Source: SIG299 sp964632165 (lineage in GTDB: Bacteria > Bacillota > Clostridia > Lachnospirales > Lachnospiraceae). From it: a DNA stretch of 64,000 nt. Below the pieces are notes generated by a model. That model was not told the DNA's origin. It ran no database searches and was given only the letters and a program-made list of their open reading frames with translations. The position numbers and the translations under genes were made by a program. Shown piece after piece: positions 8,876 to 18,025 of the stretch. The stretch covers positions 1 to 64,000 of the forward strand of contig CAZWCZ010000002.1 in assembly GCA_964632165.1 (NCBI GenBank). The letters are read 5' to 3'. The first letter of the stretch is position 1, and each line of letters begins with the position of its first letter.

Positions 8876-10483
8876 ATGTTACAAAAAAGAACTGGATTGA
8901 TCAGCTGTATGATGATACTCGGACTTTGCTCCTTCTGTGCCTGCACCTCAGGTTCCGCGCACACCGCGAACCCGACTTCGGTTCCCGGAGTTTCCATGAC
9001 AGGCACTCCTACAGATGCCGTTGCTCCGTCGCCTACGGTTTTGCCGACCTCAACGCCAACACCAACCGTTACCCCGACGCCTACCGCCACTCCGACGCCG
9101 ACAGCAACACCGACACCTACCGCCACTCCGACACCGACGGCAACTCCTACGCCGATCCCTACGGTTCCGTCTGCTCCGGTTACCGTAAATACAGACCTTA
9201 CGACCACCACATTTCTCGTGAACCGTGATCATCCTCTTTCGGATGATTACGTCCCGGAAGATCTGGTCATTCCGAATATCCCGTTCAGTTTTTCAAGCAG
9301 AACCGACGAAAAGCGCACCTTGAAAAAAGTAGCCGCGGATGCCCTGGAAGAGCTCTATCAGACGGCATTAAGCGAAGCCGGCCTGAAGATTTACGGTGTT
9401 TCCGGCTATCGTTCTTACGACCGTCAGTACACCATTTACGGTACTAACCTGATCACAAAGGGAGTTTCCCATACCAATCTCTATTCCGCCGCGCCGGGTA
9501 CCAGCGAACATCAGACCGGCCTTGCCATCGATGTTTCCTGTGCCTCCATTGGATATGCACTGAACAATAGTTTCGCTTCTACCAAAGAAGGAAAATGGTT
9601 AAAAGAGAATGCCTGGCGTTTTGGCTTTATCCTTCGTTATCCAAAAGAAAAAGAGCACATTACCGGCTATGCCTATGAACCTTGGCACATCCGTTATGTC
9701 GGCATTCCGCTGGCATATTATCTGTATACCAACGATCTGACGCTGGAAGAATATTACGGCTCCCCGTCCTCACAGACACCGGAAGAGCTTTCCGACCTTC
9801 CTCTGATCGATGTTTCTACGGAACGTTACGGACAGCTCTATCAGTACACGACAGGAAGAAAAATCTATTTTCAGTCCGACGGCACCGTTTTTCTGGATAT
9901 CCTGACCGGATTCCCGTATCTGGCACCTGCACTGACCGATCTGCTCGGAGATCCACTCATCATTGACGGCACCACCCTGTATCAGGAAGCAGTGATCGAT
10001 CCGGACGGCAATGTTGCTCTGGCAGAAGACGGAACTCCGTATTTTAAAAAGCCTTACTATGACACAGACGGAAATCTGTGGCTGGATTACAACGGTTCTC
10101 CGATCTACCTGGAACCGCTATGGAACAAAGACGGCACCCTGGCACGGAATGCCGACGGCTCCATCCTTTATACCGAAGTCGTCACGGATGGCCGGGGAAA
10201 TGTATTTATCACGGAAGACGGCGGTCTCTTACAGAAAGTCCCTCTCCGTACCGAAGACGGTGAACTTACCTTTGATGCCGACGGAAACGTTGTCTTTTAT
10301 GAACCGTATTCTTCTGCGATCAGCGGTTCCCTGGTTATTGACTACACGACCGGGCTCCCGTTCTTCCCGGATAAATACTATCAGGTTCCTCACAATACTT
10401 ATCCGCTTCCCGTTGAGGAAGATATCATAACGGAAGGACCTTCCGTAGAAGATACTTTAGACATAGGAGGATTTTATCCATGA
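8876..10483 (+). CDS. M15-family D,D-peptidase lipoprotein with C-terminal 21-residue repeats
   Basis: A 535-residue exported protein. A hydrophobic signal ends in CSFCAC (residues 18-23), an imperfect lipobox, followed by a Thr-Pro tract (about 57-96) that probably spans the cell wall. The M15B/VanY-type domain (about 115-285) has the zinc ligands H212 and D219 in SEHQTGLAID and H271 in EPWHIRY, with E268 as the likely catalytic base. The expected reaction is removal of terminal D-Ala from peptidoglycan stems. Residues 366-470 are five tandem 21-residue repeats each ending in an acidic-Gly turn, not a domain I recognise. The start at 8876 is chosen over 8825 because TGAGGA lies just upstream. 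It overlaps plsC by four bases. Confidence 0.87.
   Translation: MLQKRTGLISCMMILGLCSFCACTSGSAHTANPTSVPGVSMTGTPTDAVAPSPTVLPTSTPTPTVTPTPTATPTPTATPTPTATPTPTATPTPIPTVPSAPVTVNTDLTTTTFLVNRDHPLSDDYVPEDLVIPNIPFSFSSRTDEKRTLKKVAADALEELYQTALSEAGLKIYGVSGYRSYDRQYTIYGTNLITKGVSHTNLYSAAPGTSEHQTGLAIDVSCASIGYALNNSFASTKEGKWLKENAWRFGFILRYPKEKEHITGYAYEPWHIRYVGIPLAYYLYTNDLTLEEYYGSPSSQTPEELSDLPLIDVSTERYGQLYQYTTGRKIYFQSDGTVFLDILTGFPYLAPALTDLLGDPLIIDGTTLYQEAVIDPDGNVALAEDGTPYFKKPYYDTDGNLWLDYNGSPIYLEPLWNKDGTLARNADGSILYTEVVTDGRGNVFITEDGGLLQKVPLRTEDGELTFDADGNVVFYEPYSSAISGSLVIDYTTGLPFFPDKYYQVPHNTYPLPVEEDIITEGPSVEDTLDIGGFYP
9044..9163 (+). repeat. Low-complexity Thr-Pro coding repeat
   Basis: A run of ACN-CCN codons with inserted Ala/Val encodes the wall-spanning TP linker of the M15 protein. 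Synonymous codons vary between units, which suggests protein-level selection and not recent slippage. Confidence 0.85.
9971..10285 (+). repeat. Five tandem 63-bp units (21 aa) in the M15 gene
   Basis: Units begin at residues 366, 387, 408, 429 and 450 of the protein, all exactly 21 residues. Each has a hydrophobic strand-like stretch followed by DG or a similar turn near position 12-13, a second strand, and a final DG, NG or ADG. A sixth, degenerate unit may follow. The DNA units are diverged. Confidence 0.85.
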
Positions 10484-11241
10484 GAACATTACTTGTCCTG
10501 ATCGCACTGCTGCTGTTCTTTGTGGTAACATTGCCGGCTTATCTGGTGCTGCTCTGTTTTCACAAAAAACACCCCCGTGCCACGGCAAAAGCAGCCCAAA
10601 AAATCATACAATACGGATTTCGTTTTATCCTTTTCTTTACGGGGACAAAGACTGTCGTAAAAGGGCTGGAAAACATTCCGAAAGGGGAACCGGTTCTGTT
10701 TGTATCCAATCATAAAAGCTATTTCGACATTGCCCTTGCTTATATGACACTTCCGAATCCGACCGGATTTGTGGCAAAAGCCGAGCTGGAAAAAATTCCG
10801 TTTTTAAGCTGGTGGATGCGTCTGATCCATTGCCTTTTTCTTGACCGCAGCGATATGCGTGCCGGTTTAAAGACCATTCTGACCGGTATCGAAATGATCA
10901 AAGACGGCTATTCCGTCTTCATTGCACCGGAAGGGACACGTACCCACGAAAGGTATCCGCTTCCGTTTAAAGAAGGCTCCTTAAAAATGGCAGAAAAGAC
11001 CGGCTGTCTTATCATTCCGGTAGCCATCCTCGGCACGGATGACCTTTTTGAAAATTCCGTTCCGTGGATCAAAAAAGCTGCTACCGTCATCGAATACGGC
11101 ACTCCGATTGACTTAAAAACACTTTCCGGCGATGAAAGAAAGTTCCTTGGTGCCTACTGCCATTCCGTCATCACGCAAATGGTCCGCGACAATGAAGTTC
11201 TGGTAAACAGCAACCCGTTTTACAAATCCTTAGAGAAATAA
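10480..11241 (+). CDS. plsC: 1-acyl-sn-glycerol-3-phosphate acyltransferase
   Basis: A 253-residue membrane-associated acyltransferase that makes phosphatidic acid from lysophosphatidate. It has an N-terminal membrane segment (residues 2-26), the catalytic NHKSYFD (HX4D) box near residue 77, and the substrate-binding PEGTR box near 149. The ATG overlaps the stop of the M15 gene (CCATGA), and AGGAGG lies seven bases upstream, so the two are co-transcribed. The length and motifs are typical of PlsC/LPLAT proteins. Confidence 0.93.
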   Translation: MRTLLVLIALLLFFVVTLPAYLVLLCFHKKHPRATAKAAQKIIQYGFRFILFFTGTKTVVKGLENIPKGEPVLFVSNHKSYFDIALAYMTLPNPTGFVAKAELEKIPFLSWWMRLIHCLFLDRSDMRAGLKTILTGIEMIKDGYSVFIAPEGTRTHERYPLPFKEGSLKMAEKTGCLIIPVAILGTDDLFENSVPWIKKAATVIEYGTPIDLKTLSGDERKFLGAYCHSVITQMVRDNEVLVNSNPFYKSLEK

Positions 11242-11243
11242 TC

Positions 11244-11271
11244 TTGCTTTTTCCGCTATTTTTGATACAAT
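11244..11271 (+). promoter_or_regulatory. Putative promoter
   Basis: TTGCTT (11244-11249), a 16-base spacer, TACAAT (11266-11271), immediately after plsC and 37 bases before the next start codon. Confidence 0.6.
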
Positions 11272-11307
11272 AGTGTTTAGCTTGAAATGAGGAAAGGAGG
11301 AATTGCT

Positions 11308-11766
11308 ATGCAGACATGGCAGATTGTTTTATTGGTAGTTCTTTTAGTGATTGTTGCTGCATTGGTAGCATTATATATATTCGGAAGCAAAATGCAGAAG
11401 AAGTCAGAATCCGCTCAGGCCGATATGATGGCCGGTGCCCAGACTTACTCAATCCTTGTCATTGATAAAAAAATGATGAAATTAAAAGAAGCCGGTTTCC
11501 CTAAAATCGTGCTGGATCAGACACCAAAGTACTTACGAGGTTCCAAAGTGCCGGTAGTAAAAGCAAAGATCGGGCCTAAGGTAGCTACCCTGATGTGTGA
11601 TGCAAAGGTATTCGATTTGATCCCTGTAAAGAAAGAAGTAAAGGCAGTGATGAACGGTATCTATATCATTGATGTAAAGGGGCTTCGCAGCAGTTTGGAC
11701 ACAAAGCCGGAAAAACAGGGCTTTTTCAAACGCCTTGCGGCAAAAGTAAAGAAAACCGAAAAATAA
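11308..11766 (+). CDS. Single-pass membrane protein of unknown function
   Basis: A 152-residue protein with one N-terminal membrane helix (residues 5-25) and a Lys-rich cytoplasmic domain, which has several short beta-strand-like stretches ending in a basic tail. I do not recognise a named family; it looks like a conserved protein of Lachnospiraceae. The start is ATG 11308 because AAAGGAGG lies just upstream, whereas the ATG at 11287 overlaps that site. It has its own promoter and terminator, so it is probably monocistronic. Confidence 0.75.
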   Translation: MQTWQIVLLVVLLVIVAALVALYIFGSKMQKKSESAQADMMAGAQTYSILVIDKKMMKLKEAGFPKIVLDQTPKYLRGSKVPVVKAKIGPKVATLMCDAKVFDLIPVKKEVKAVMNGIYIIDVKGLRSSLDTKPEKQGFFKRLAAKVKKTEK

Positions 11767-11782
11767 TGATTTTTCTAAAAAC

Positions 11783-11818
11783 AGATGCGGAGTGAATCAT
11801 CACTCCGCATCTTTGTTT
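11783..11818. terminator. Bidirectional terminator
   Basis: A perfect 13-bp stem AGATGCGGAGTGA / TCACTCCGCATCT with loop ATCA is flanked by T-rich runs on both strands. It lies between convergent genes. Confidence 0.88.
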
Positions 11819-12241
11819 TCAGCCGCCGCAAACGGCCACTTCTACATCCAGTTCACAATCCGATACATGTTCTCCGTTAATTTCCAGACCGTAACTCAGC
11901 TTTGCAAAAAGCGCCTCTTCCTCTTCTTTCACACGGATCTTTTTCGTTATGATCCCCAATGTCAGTTCACCGAACGGAGTGACATAGCAGGCATACTGCT
12001 TTTCTCCCAGCGAAAAGATCATCTGCGTCACAACTTGTCCTTTTTTAACCATTTCCACCGAATCTTTTGTTATCTTGATCCGATTGTTTGTGATCCGCCC
12101 GTTCTCATCAGCCTCTTCATACGACAGATAATGTGTACCCTCTTTTCGCATATAAGTACCGGCACTGATCATCTCGATCGGTTCTTTTTCATCGATTTCC
12201 GGCTGAAGTCCACGCACTGTTATGACTACGTTTTTTTTCAT
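11819..12241 (-). CDS. DUF1934 domain protein (YwiB-like)
   Basis: A 140-residue protein of the DUF1934 family, a small calycin-like beta-barrel protein common in Firmicutes, with no known reaction. The start MKKNVVITVRGLQ and the strand pattern YLSYEE, IKITKDSVEMVKKG and TPFGELTLGI are typical. It begins one base after murI ends and has AGGATTAG upstream of ATG, so it is part of the ddl-murI operon. Confidence 0.88.
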   Translation of the reverse strand: MKKNVVITVRGLQPEIDEKEPIEMISAGTYMRKEGTHYLSYEEADENGRITNNRIKITKDSVEMVKKGQVVTQMIFSLGEKQYACYVTPFGELTLGIITKKIRVKEEEEALFAKLSYGLEINGEHVSDCELDVEVAVCGG

Positions 12242-12242
12242 C

Positions 12243-13058
12243 CTAATCCTCCAGGTTTTTTACTGCAACGTCTTCTACTTCCAAATGTCCGCACGACAGG
12301 ATCCTATTTGCGATCTGGCGGAATTTTTCCGCACCGTCGCTGACATAAAATTTATGTTCCGGCAGCTTCCCGGACTCATTCAGAATATGGTTGTCCGTGA
12401 GTACCTGCCGAAGCTCTCTTGCAGTTTCATATGCAGGATTGACCAGACAGACGTTTTCTCCCATCACTTCCCCGATAACATTACGCAGCAACGGGTAATG
12501 CGTACATCCAAGTACCAGAGTGTCTACCTGTTTTTCTTTCAATCCTTCCAAATACCGTTCTGCCACGAGCTTTGTGACCGGATCGTCCAGCCATCCTTCT
12601 TCTGCCAGCGAAACAAACAGAGGGCAGGCCTTTCCATACACCTGTACTTCCGGATCCGTCACTTTTAAAAAGCTCTCATACATTCCGCTCGCGATCGTTC
12701 CTTCCGTTGCGATCACACCGATCCTTTTATTCTTCGTCGTCTGCGCTGCTGCTTTTGCACCCGGCTTTACCACCCCGATAAACGGCACATCAAATTCCTG
12801 TTTTATCGTTTCCAGTGCCAGTGCGCTGATGGTATTGCATGCCACCACCATCGCCTTTACTTTCTGTGACATCAGAAACTTTGCGATCTGCCTTGAATAG
12901 GCAATGATCGTCTCCGGCGATTTCGTCCCATACGGAACCCTTGCCGTATCTCCGTAATATACGACGGACTCTCCCGGCAGGGCACTCATGATCTCTTTTG
13001 CAACCGTCAGTCCTCCAACACCGGAGTCAAATACACCAATAGGAGCATCCTGTTTCAT
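12243..13058 (-). CDS. murI: Glutamate racemase
   Basis: A 271-residue enzyme converting L-glutamate to D-glutamate for peptidoglycan. The FDSGVGGLTV motif is at residues 10-19. The two catalytic cysteines are C74 (VVACNT) and C185 (LGCTHYPL), with H187. The start at 13058 is preferred over 13070 because GAGGATTAGG precedes it. It sits between ddl and the DUF1934 gene, and both enzymes supply D-amino acids to cell-wall synthesis. Confidence 0.95.
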   Translation of the reverse strand: MKQDAPIGVFDSGVGGLTVAKEIMSALPGESVVYYGDTARVPYGTKSPETIIAYSRQIAKFLMSQKVKAMVVACNTISALALETIKQEFDVPFIGVVKPGAKAAAQTTKNKRIGVIATEGTIASGMYESFLKVTDPEVQVYGKACPLFVSLAEEGWLDDPVTKLVAERYLEGLKEKQVDTLVLGCTHYPLLRNVIGEVMGENVCLVNPAYETARELRQVLTDNHILNESGKLPEHKFYVSDGAEKFRQIANRILSCGHLEVEDVAVKNLED

Positions 13059-13094
13059 CCTAATCCTCATTTCTGAATTTGCATTCCAAATCTT

Positions 13095-14153
13095 TTACAG
13101 ATGGATCTCTCTGACATGTGCCAATGAGATCAACCGTTCGATCAGTTCCGGCTTGTCAATTCCCTGTTCTGCCCAAAGCATCGGATACATACTGATGGAA
13201 GTAAATCCCGGAAGTGTATTGATCTCATTAAAGATCACACGGTTGGTTCCGTGCTCCAGGAAAAAATCCACCCTGGAAAGTCCCTGTCCGTCTACTGCAC
13301 GAAAAATACGTAAAGCAGCTTTTCTGATCTCTTCCCGTTTTCCTTCCGGAAGTTCCGGTGAGATCACTGTTTTTGACTCTGCATTATGATATTTTGCTTC
13401 GTAGTCATAAAATTCTGCCGCAGCCAATACCTCTCCGATCCCGGAAGCTTCCGCTTCTTCGTTTCCAAGCACCGCACACTCCAGCTCTCTTCCGAGGATC
13501 GTCTCTTCGACAAGGATCTTCCGGTCATGCAGTGACGCTTCTCTTAATCCCGCGATCAGTTCCTCCCGGTTTGCTGCCTTGGAAACTCCTCTTGACGATC
13601 CCGCATTCGACGGTTTAATAAATACCGGATACGAAAGTTCTTTCTCTATTTTTTCATATACACGGTCATCTTCGATCTCTTCTTTTCTGACTGCCACATA
13701 TGCCGCCTGCGAAATCCCCAATGTGTCAACGATCACTTTCGTGTAAAGCTTATCCATGGAAACTGCAGATGCTAACACTCCGCATCCTACGTAAGGAATG
13801 CCGGCAAGTTCAAACAGTCCCTGTATGGTCCCGTCTTCTCCGTTCAATCCGTGCAGCACCGGAAATGCAACTTCAATCTTCACTTTTCTTACTCCGCACT
13901 TTTCAAAAATGTACAGTGCCTGCTCCGATGTGTCCGGAGACAGCATTGCCCGGCACTCGCCCTGCACCCAGGACCCGTCCTTTATGCTCTCCACAGAATC
14001 TGCAAGCACCCAGCGGCCTTCTTTTGTAATGCCGACCGGATAAATCTCATAACGCGTCTGATCCATATTTGAAATTACGGTAGCTGCGGAAATACAGGAC
14101 ACTTCGTGTTCCGAGGATCTTCCGCCGAATACTACAAGTATTGTTCTCTTCAT
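13095..14153 (-). CDS. ddl: D-alanine--D-alanine ligase
   Basis: A 352-residue ATP-grasp ligase forming D-Ala-D-Ala for peptidoglycan. N-terminal VFGGRSSEHEVS, the central VFIKPSNAGSSRGVSK ATP-binding segment, and C-terminal FNEINTLPGFTSISMYP are clear Ddl signatures. The sequence after the GFT motif (SMYPML) is like ordinary Ddl. ATG at 14153 is preferred to the GTG one codon upstream, given the AAGGGAAG spacing. First gene of the ddl-murI-DUF1934 unit. Confidence 0.95.
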   Translation of the reverse strand: MKRTILVVFGGRSSEHEVSCISAATVISNMDQTRYEIYPVGITKEGRWVLADSVESIKDGSWVQGECRAMLSPDTSEQALYIFEKCGVRKVKIEVAFPVLHGLNGEDGTIQGLFELAGIPYVGCGVLASAVSMDKLYTKVIVDTLGISQAAYVAVRKEEIEDDRVYEKIEKELSYPVFIKPSNAGSSRGVSKAANREELIAGLREASLHDRKILVEETILGRELECAVLGNEEAEASGIGEVLAAAEFYDYEAKYHNAESKTVISPELPEGKREEIRKAALRIFRAVDGQGLSRVDFFLEHGTNRVIFNEINTLPGFTSISMYPMLWAEQGIDKPELIERLISLAHVREIHL

Positions 14154-14264
14154 CACTGCTTCCCTTCTTTGCCTTTTTTTGCAAAGATTGCCTTTCTGTT
14201 CACATTCTGCTTCTTATTGTACCTTCTTTTTGTGTTTTATTCAATGAAAATCCTTAATTTTTGT

Positions 14265-14293
14265 GTATAACTTTTCCACCGCCGTCCATACTT
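14265..14293 (+). promoter_or_regulatory. Possible sigma-F promoter of spoIIR
   Basis: GTATA (14265-14269) is followed after 14 bases by GTCCATACTT (14284-14293). This partly fits the sigma-F pattern GYATA / GGnnAnAHTR known from B. subtilis. It lies 46 bases before the spoIIR start. The -10 has two mismatches, so this is tentative. Confidence 0.4.
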
Positions 14294-14339
14294 TCTGTAA
14301 CAAAAACAATTTCGGATCTCAGAAAGAAAGGACTTTATT

Positions 14340-15086
14340 ATGAAAGAACGACTGACTGCAGTTTTTTTATGTTTCCTCGCTCTCGTTACCTTGTTCCTCC
14401 TTAGCAGAAAACTCCCGTGGCTTGAGAAAAAATACGGTACCATTCTCCCTTTTTCCGTGGATGCAGAGAATAGTTCTGCATCCGTAAAATCACCGGCAGA
14501 GGAAGTCATCCGCCTACATATCCTGGCAGACAGCGACAGTAACGAAGCACAGACTGTCAAGCTCGCCGTCCGCGATGCCCTGCTGCCTTATCTGTCGGCT
14601 GCCACTGCTGCAGCAGCCGACCGTCAGGAAGCCCTGACCCTGCTGGAAGAACATTGTGATCTTTTCACTTCACTTGCGGATAAAACATTACAGGAACTTG
14701 GTGCGGACTACCGTGCCGACGTCTCCGTCAGGCAGATCTACTTTCCGATCCGTATTTACGGAAGTCAGACCTATCTGTCCGAGGATGCCGTACTGTTTCC
14801 TCCAGGTCTTTATGACAGTTTGCAGATCGTTCTCGGAAAAGGGGAAGGGCACAACTGGTGGTGTCTTGCCTGGCCGTCTCTTTGTTTCATCGACTCGGCT
14901 TATGATTATATCCCGAAAGACTCTGCCATTTATAAAGAAAAATTTGCCACCATCAAAGAAAGTTCCCTGGATCGTCTGTTTTACGGAAAATCCTCATCCG
15001 ATGCAGATGCATCGGTCAATGTTTATGTAGAAAGCCGTCTTTGGAATTTTCTCTCTACCAAAATAAAAAAATTTATGCTACACTAA
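14340..15086 (+). CDS. spoIIR: Stage II sporulation protein R
   Basis: A 248-residue secreted or membrane-anchored protein. In B. subtilis, SpoIIR is made in the forespore under sigma-F and signals across the septum to activate processing of pro-sigma-E by SpoIIGA. An N-terminal hydrophobic segment (residues 5-22) serves as signal or anchor. The family core is present: IRLHILADSDSNEAQ, then VRDALLPYL, and the C-terminal WWCLAWPSLCF. AGAAAGGA precedes the ATG. It is the first gene before ispE, with a 39-base gap. Confidence 0.93.
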   Translation: MKERLTAVFLCFLALVTLFLLSRKLPWLEKKYGTILPFSVDAENSSASVKSPAEEVIRLHILADSDSNEAQTVKLAVRDALLPYLSAATAAAADRQEALTLLEEHCDLFTSLADKTLQELGADYRADVSVRQIYFPIRIYGSQTYLSEDAVLFPPGLYDSLQIVLGKGEGHNWWCLAWPSLCFIDSAYDYIPKDSAIYKEKFATIKESSLDRLFYGKSSSDADASVNVYVESRLWNFLSTKIKKFMLH

Positions 15087-15125
15087 AGTAAAATATAAGA
15101 AAAGAACCCTCGAATGGAGATTACA

Positions 15126-16001
15126 ATGGAACAGATTACCGTTTATGCACACGCAAAAATCAATCTGGCTCTGGATGTCTTAAACCGCAGACCGGACGGC
15201 TATCATAACGTCCGCATGGTCATGCAGTCCTTAGCCTTGCACGATACACTTACCATCCGGAAAACGGAAACTCCGGGCATCCGTCTTTCTGCCCTGCACG
15301 CAGAGCTTCATCCGGATATCACATGGGATGAACACAATCTCATCTACAAAGCCGCTGCGCTGTGGCTGGACACCTATCCTGCCGCAGGCGGCATCCACAT
15401 CAGTATCGACAAGCAGATCCCTTCTGCTGCCGGACTTGCCGGCGGAAGTTCGGATGCCGCTGCCACCTTAAAAGGACTGAACCTTCTATTTGAGCAGAAT
15501 GCTTCTTTAGAAGAGCTGCAGGCACTCGGCATCCGTCTTGGTGCCGATGTTCCTTATTGTCTTCTGCTCGGAACCGCACTATCCGAGGGGATCGGAGAAC
15601 GCCTGCAAAAACTTTCTCCCGCTCCTGCGCTGTACTGTACTCTCGTCAAGCCCAACCGGGACGTTTCCACAAAATACGTATATGAACATTTGTCACTGGC
15701 AGATGCCTGTCATCCGGATATTGACGCCACTCTGGATGCACTTTCAAAAGGCTCTGTCTCCCATTTGTGCAACAGCCTTGGGAATATCCTGGAACCGCCT
15801 GCCCTTACCCTTTGCCCGGAAATTTCCCGGTTAAAAGACGATATGCTGTCGTTTGGTGCTCTCGGAACCTGCATGAGTGGAAGCGGTCCGACGGTCTTCG
15901 GTCTTTTTACAGAGAAAAAAGACGCACAGACCGCCGCAGACTATTTTAAGGAACATGGTTATCCTGACACTTCCTTTATTACAAAGTTTTATGAACCATA
16001 A
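15126..16001 (+). CDS. ispE: 4-diphosphocytidyl-2-C-methyl-D-erythritol kinase
   Basis: A 291-residue GHMP kinase of the non-mevalonate isoprenoid pathway, phosphorylating CDP-methylerythritol. The start AHAKINLALDV, the GHMP loop PSAAGLAGGSSDAAATL, and the C-terminal CMSGSGPTVFG are diagnostic. ATG 15126 is preferred to ATG 15114 because GGAG sits about six bases upstream of the former. It converges with sipL, leaving a single base between the stop codons. Confidence 0.95.
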   Translation: MEQITVYAHAKINLALDVLNRRPDGYHNVRMVMQSLALHDTLTIRKTETPGIRLSALHAELHPDITWDEHNLIYKAAALWLDTYPAAGGIHISIDKQIPSAAGLAGGSSDAAATLKGLNLLFEQNASLEELQALGIRLGADVPYCLLLGTALSEGIGERLQKLSPAPALYCTLVKPNRDVSTKYVYEHLSLADACHPDIDATLDALSKGSVSHLCNSLGNILEPPALTLCPEISRLKDDMLSFGALGTCMSGSGPTVFGLFTEKKDAQTAADYFKEHGYPDTSFITKFYEP

Positions 16002-16002
16002 C

Positions 16003-17577
16003 TCAGGTCTCTTCCGTGCTGCTTCTGACCAGAAGCAGCATTTTTCCTGCAGGAACCTCCTCTTCCGAAAGTTCATTCCATTCCGCCACTTCCTCCGGCG
16101 ACAGATGAAACTTTTTCCCGATGCTCCAAAGCGTATCCCCCTCTTCCGTCACATAGCCGGTCACACTGTACTGCTTCTCCTTTTCTTCCCTGGTAAACGG
16201 CACAAATTCCGCATCCGTTATCATATACTCTTTTTCATTGCAGAAGACCATCGTCTGAAAATTCACTTCCGCCTTCCATTCCACTTCATTGCTCCGGTAA
16301 AGCTGAAAAGAACTGTCAGTTACCATCGGTGTCACTTTATAACTGCAGTTGTCATTTCTTCCGTTCACTGTGATCCTATGTGCAAACGGAGCATAAAATT
16401 TAACTCCGACATAAGGGCGTTCATCGGAACCGGTCACAAAAAGCACTTTAAATTCCAGCATTCCCTCTGCCAGGAGCGCATCTTCTTCCGGTGTAACCTT
16501 CTCCTGATGCACCTGCACGCTGCCATGTGAAATCTGCATCGGGGTTGCCGTAAGAGCGGACAATTCCTGCGTTCCGGAAAATCCTGCAATCCCCTGATTT
16601 TTCATCAAAAGCCGAGGAATGACTTCTTCCTGTCCCTGCAAAGTTACATTTCCTGCTAATGAATAGATGTCATCAAGGACAAGCAGCTGTTTTTCTTCGT
16701 ACAGACGGATCTCCAGTTCTAATACGGCTTCTACTCCTGCCACGCGTTCCTCTCCGTCTTCATCCGGTCTTATTTCTACGGATTCCTGCAATACGTGGAA
16801 AGAAATATCCTCTATCATATCCGATCGTGCCCCTGACAATTCAAACTGTTCGGAAAACGGAAGTTTTGTCTCAAAAAACTCTATCGTATCCTTCAGCCCG
16901 CTGCTCCGGTATACCAAAAAAATTTCTGCCGTTCCTTTTATGAGAAGTTCCCCATCCAGCACGCGGCTTTCCGTGATCTGCACTTTCATCTCTTTATACA
17001 GCACTTCCGAAATATTAGGTTTCGAAGATGGAAGTACTGCTTCCTCCCTTACCCGGATCGTATCCCTCTTTACTGCCATCAGATTTGTAAAGCTGACATC
17101 TTTTGTTCTGGCAAGAAGCCCGTTGCCCTCACTTTCCGTCACTACTGCTTCATCCGTAACTTCTTCACAATCTGCCGTGATCCGGATCAGTGCCTTTATG
17201 TTGATCTTTCTGGAATGTACCAGCGTCGCCGTAACATCCTCCAATTCCGCATGTACCGTAAGATGGGAGCAGTCCGTCTCTTCTCTATGTATCATTTCAT
17301 CAAACGGGATCTCCGTTTCCACTCCATATATCCCGCTGCCGTCCTCACTCAGATAAAGGACTCCGACCCACAAAGTTCCTTTGATATGCAGCCGTCCTCC
17401 CGTACACTTTTTCTCTGTCAGCTGCAGACCGGCAGATTCCCGGATCACCTGTCTGGCATCCGGTTTTGCATCCGGCACGTTGAAATCATCATCTAAGGTA
17501 AATGACGCTGTCGTTCTGCAATCCTTTGCATCTGCGTCTGCCCCCATCCTGTGAATATTTTCTTTCCCGAGTCTCAC
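16003..17577 (-). CDS. sipL: SipL-like spore coat morphogenetic protein (DUF3794 + LysM)
   Basis: A 524-residue protein with repeated DUF3794 (SPOCS) beta-rich domains over about residues 30-450 and a C-terminal LysM domain (about 468-518, YVTEEGDTLWSIGKKFHLS). The length and order match SipL of Clostridioides difficile, whose LysM domain binds SpoIVA during coat assembly on the forespore. The start is GTG at 17577 behind AAAGGAGG with an eight-base spacer. The PrcB-like lipoprotein gene lies 17 bases upstream on the same strand. Confidence 0.85.
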   Translation of the reverse strand: MRLGKENIHRMGADADAKDCRTTASFTLDDDFNVPDAKPDARQVIRESAGLQLTEKKCTGGRLHIKGTLWVGVLYLSEDGSGIYGVETEIPFDEMIHREETDCSHLTVHAELEDVTATLVHSRKINIKALIRITADCEEVTDEAVVTESEGNGLLARTKDVSFTNLMAVKRDTIRVREEAVLPSSKPNISEVLYKEMKVQITESRVLDGELLIKGTAEIFLVYRSSGLKDTIEFFETKLPFSEQFELSGARSDMIEDISFHVLQESVEIRPDEDGEERVAGVEAVLELEIRLYEEKQLLVLDDIYSLAGNVTLQGQEEVIPRLLMKNQGIAGFSGTQELSALTATPMQISHGSVQVHQEKVTPEEDALLAEGMLEFKVLFVTGSDERPYVGVKFYAPFAHRITVNGRNDNCSYKVTPMVTDSSFQLYRSNEVEWKAEVNFQTMVFCNEKEYMITDAEFVPFTREEKEKQYSVTGYVTEEGDTLWSIGKKFHLSPEEVAEWNELSEEEVPAGKMLLLVRSSTEET

Positions 17578-17594
17578 GATCTCATCCTCCTTTT

Positions 17595-18014
17595 TTACTG
17601 AACCATCAGTTCCTTACCGATACTTTGCAGTTTGATAACAATATATGGATAAGTCTCCACTTGCAGAACTGCTTCCTCTTTTCCCGGCCCTTCCAGTTCG
17701 CTCCGGAATAAAATACCGTCTTCTGTCTCATACAGATCAAGCACCCGAATACTGTAACCGCTGGTCGCCTGTGTCCCATACCCTTTTGCGATATAAAGAT
17801 ATCCTTCCGTTTCCCATGTCATAAGAAACGGTTCCTGCCATTTTCCTTTGACCGCACGCAGCAGTTCTTCCGGCACCTCGCCTTCCTCCAGTACGGTATA
17901 TTCCAGATCCTTTATCTTTTTTGGCTCTTCTCCTCCTTTTCCGCAGCAGCAAAAGCATGCCGTCACGAAAAAAAAGAAAAAGAAAAGCAGTGTTTTTCCG
18001 TAATTACGTTTCAT
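17595..18014 (-). CDS. PrcB-like lipoprotein
   Basis: A 139-residue probable lipoprotein. A very hydrophobic N-terminus with a run of Phe (residues 9-17) ends in a Cys cluster (ACFCCCGKG), any of which could be lipidated. The C-terminal half (about 75-138; GYSIRVLDLYETEDGIL then TYPYIVIKL) matches the PrcB_C domain named after a subunit of the Treponema dentilisin complex. The function in Firmicutes is unknown. It lies between the PHP gene and sipL on the same strand with short gaps. Confidence 0.65.
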   Translation of the reverse strand: MKRNYGKTLLFFFFFFVTACFCCCGKGGEEPKKIKDLEYTVLEEGEVPEELLRAVKGKWQEPFLMTWETEGYLYIAKGYGTQATSGYSIRVLDLYETEDGILFRSELEGPGKEEAVLQVETYPYIVIKLQSIGKELMVQ

Positions 18015-18025
18015 ACCGCTTTCCT

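Noticed and set aside
9044..9163. Short repeated units resembling a CRISPR array
   Set aside because: In-frame Thr-Pro codons with no spacers and no cas genes.
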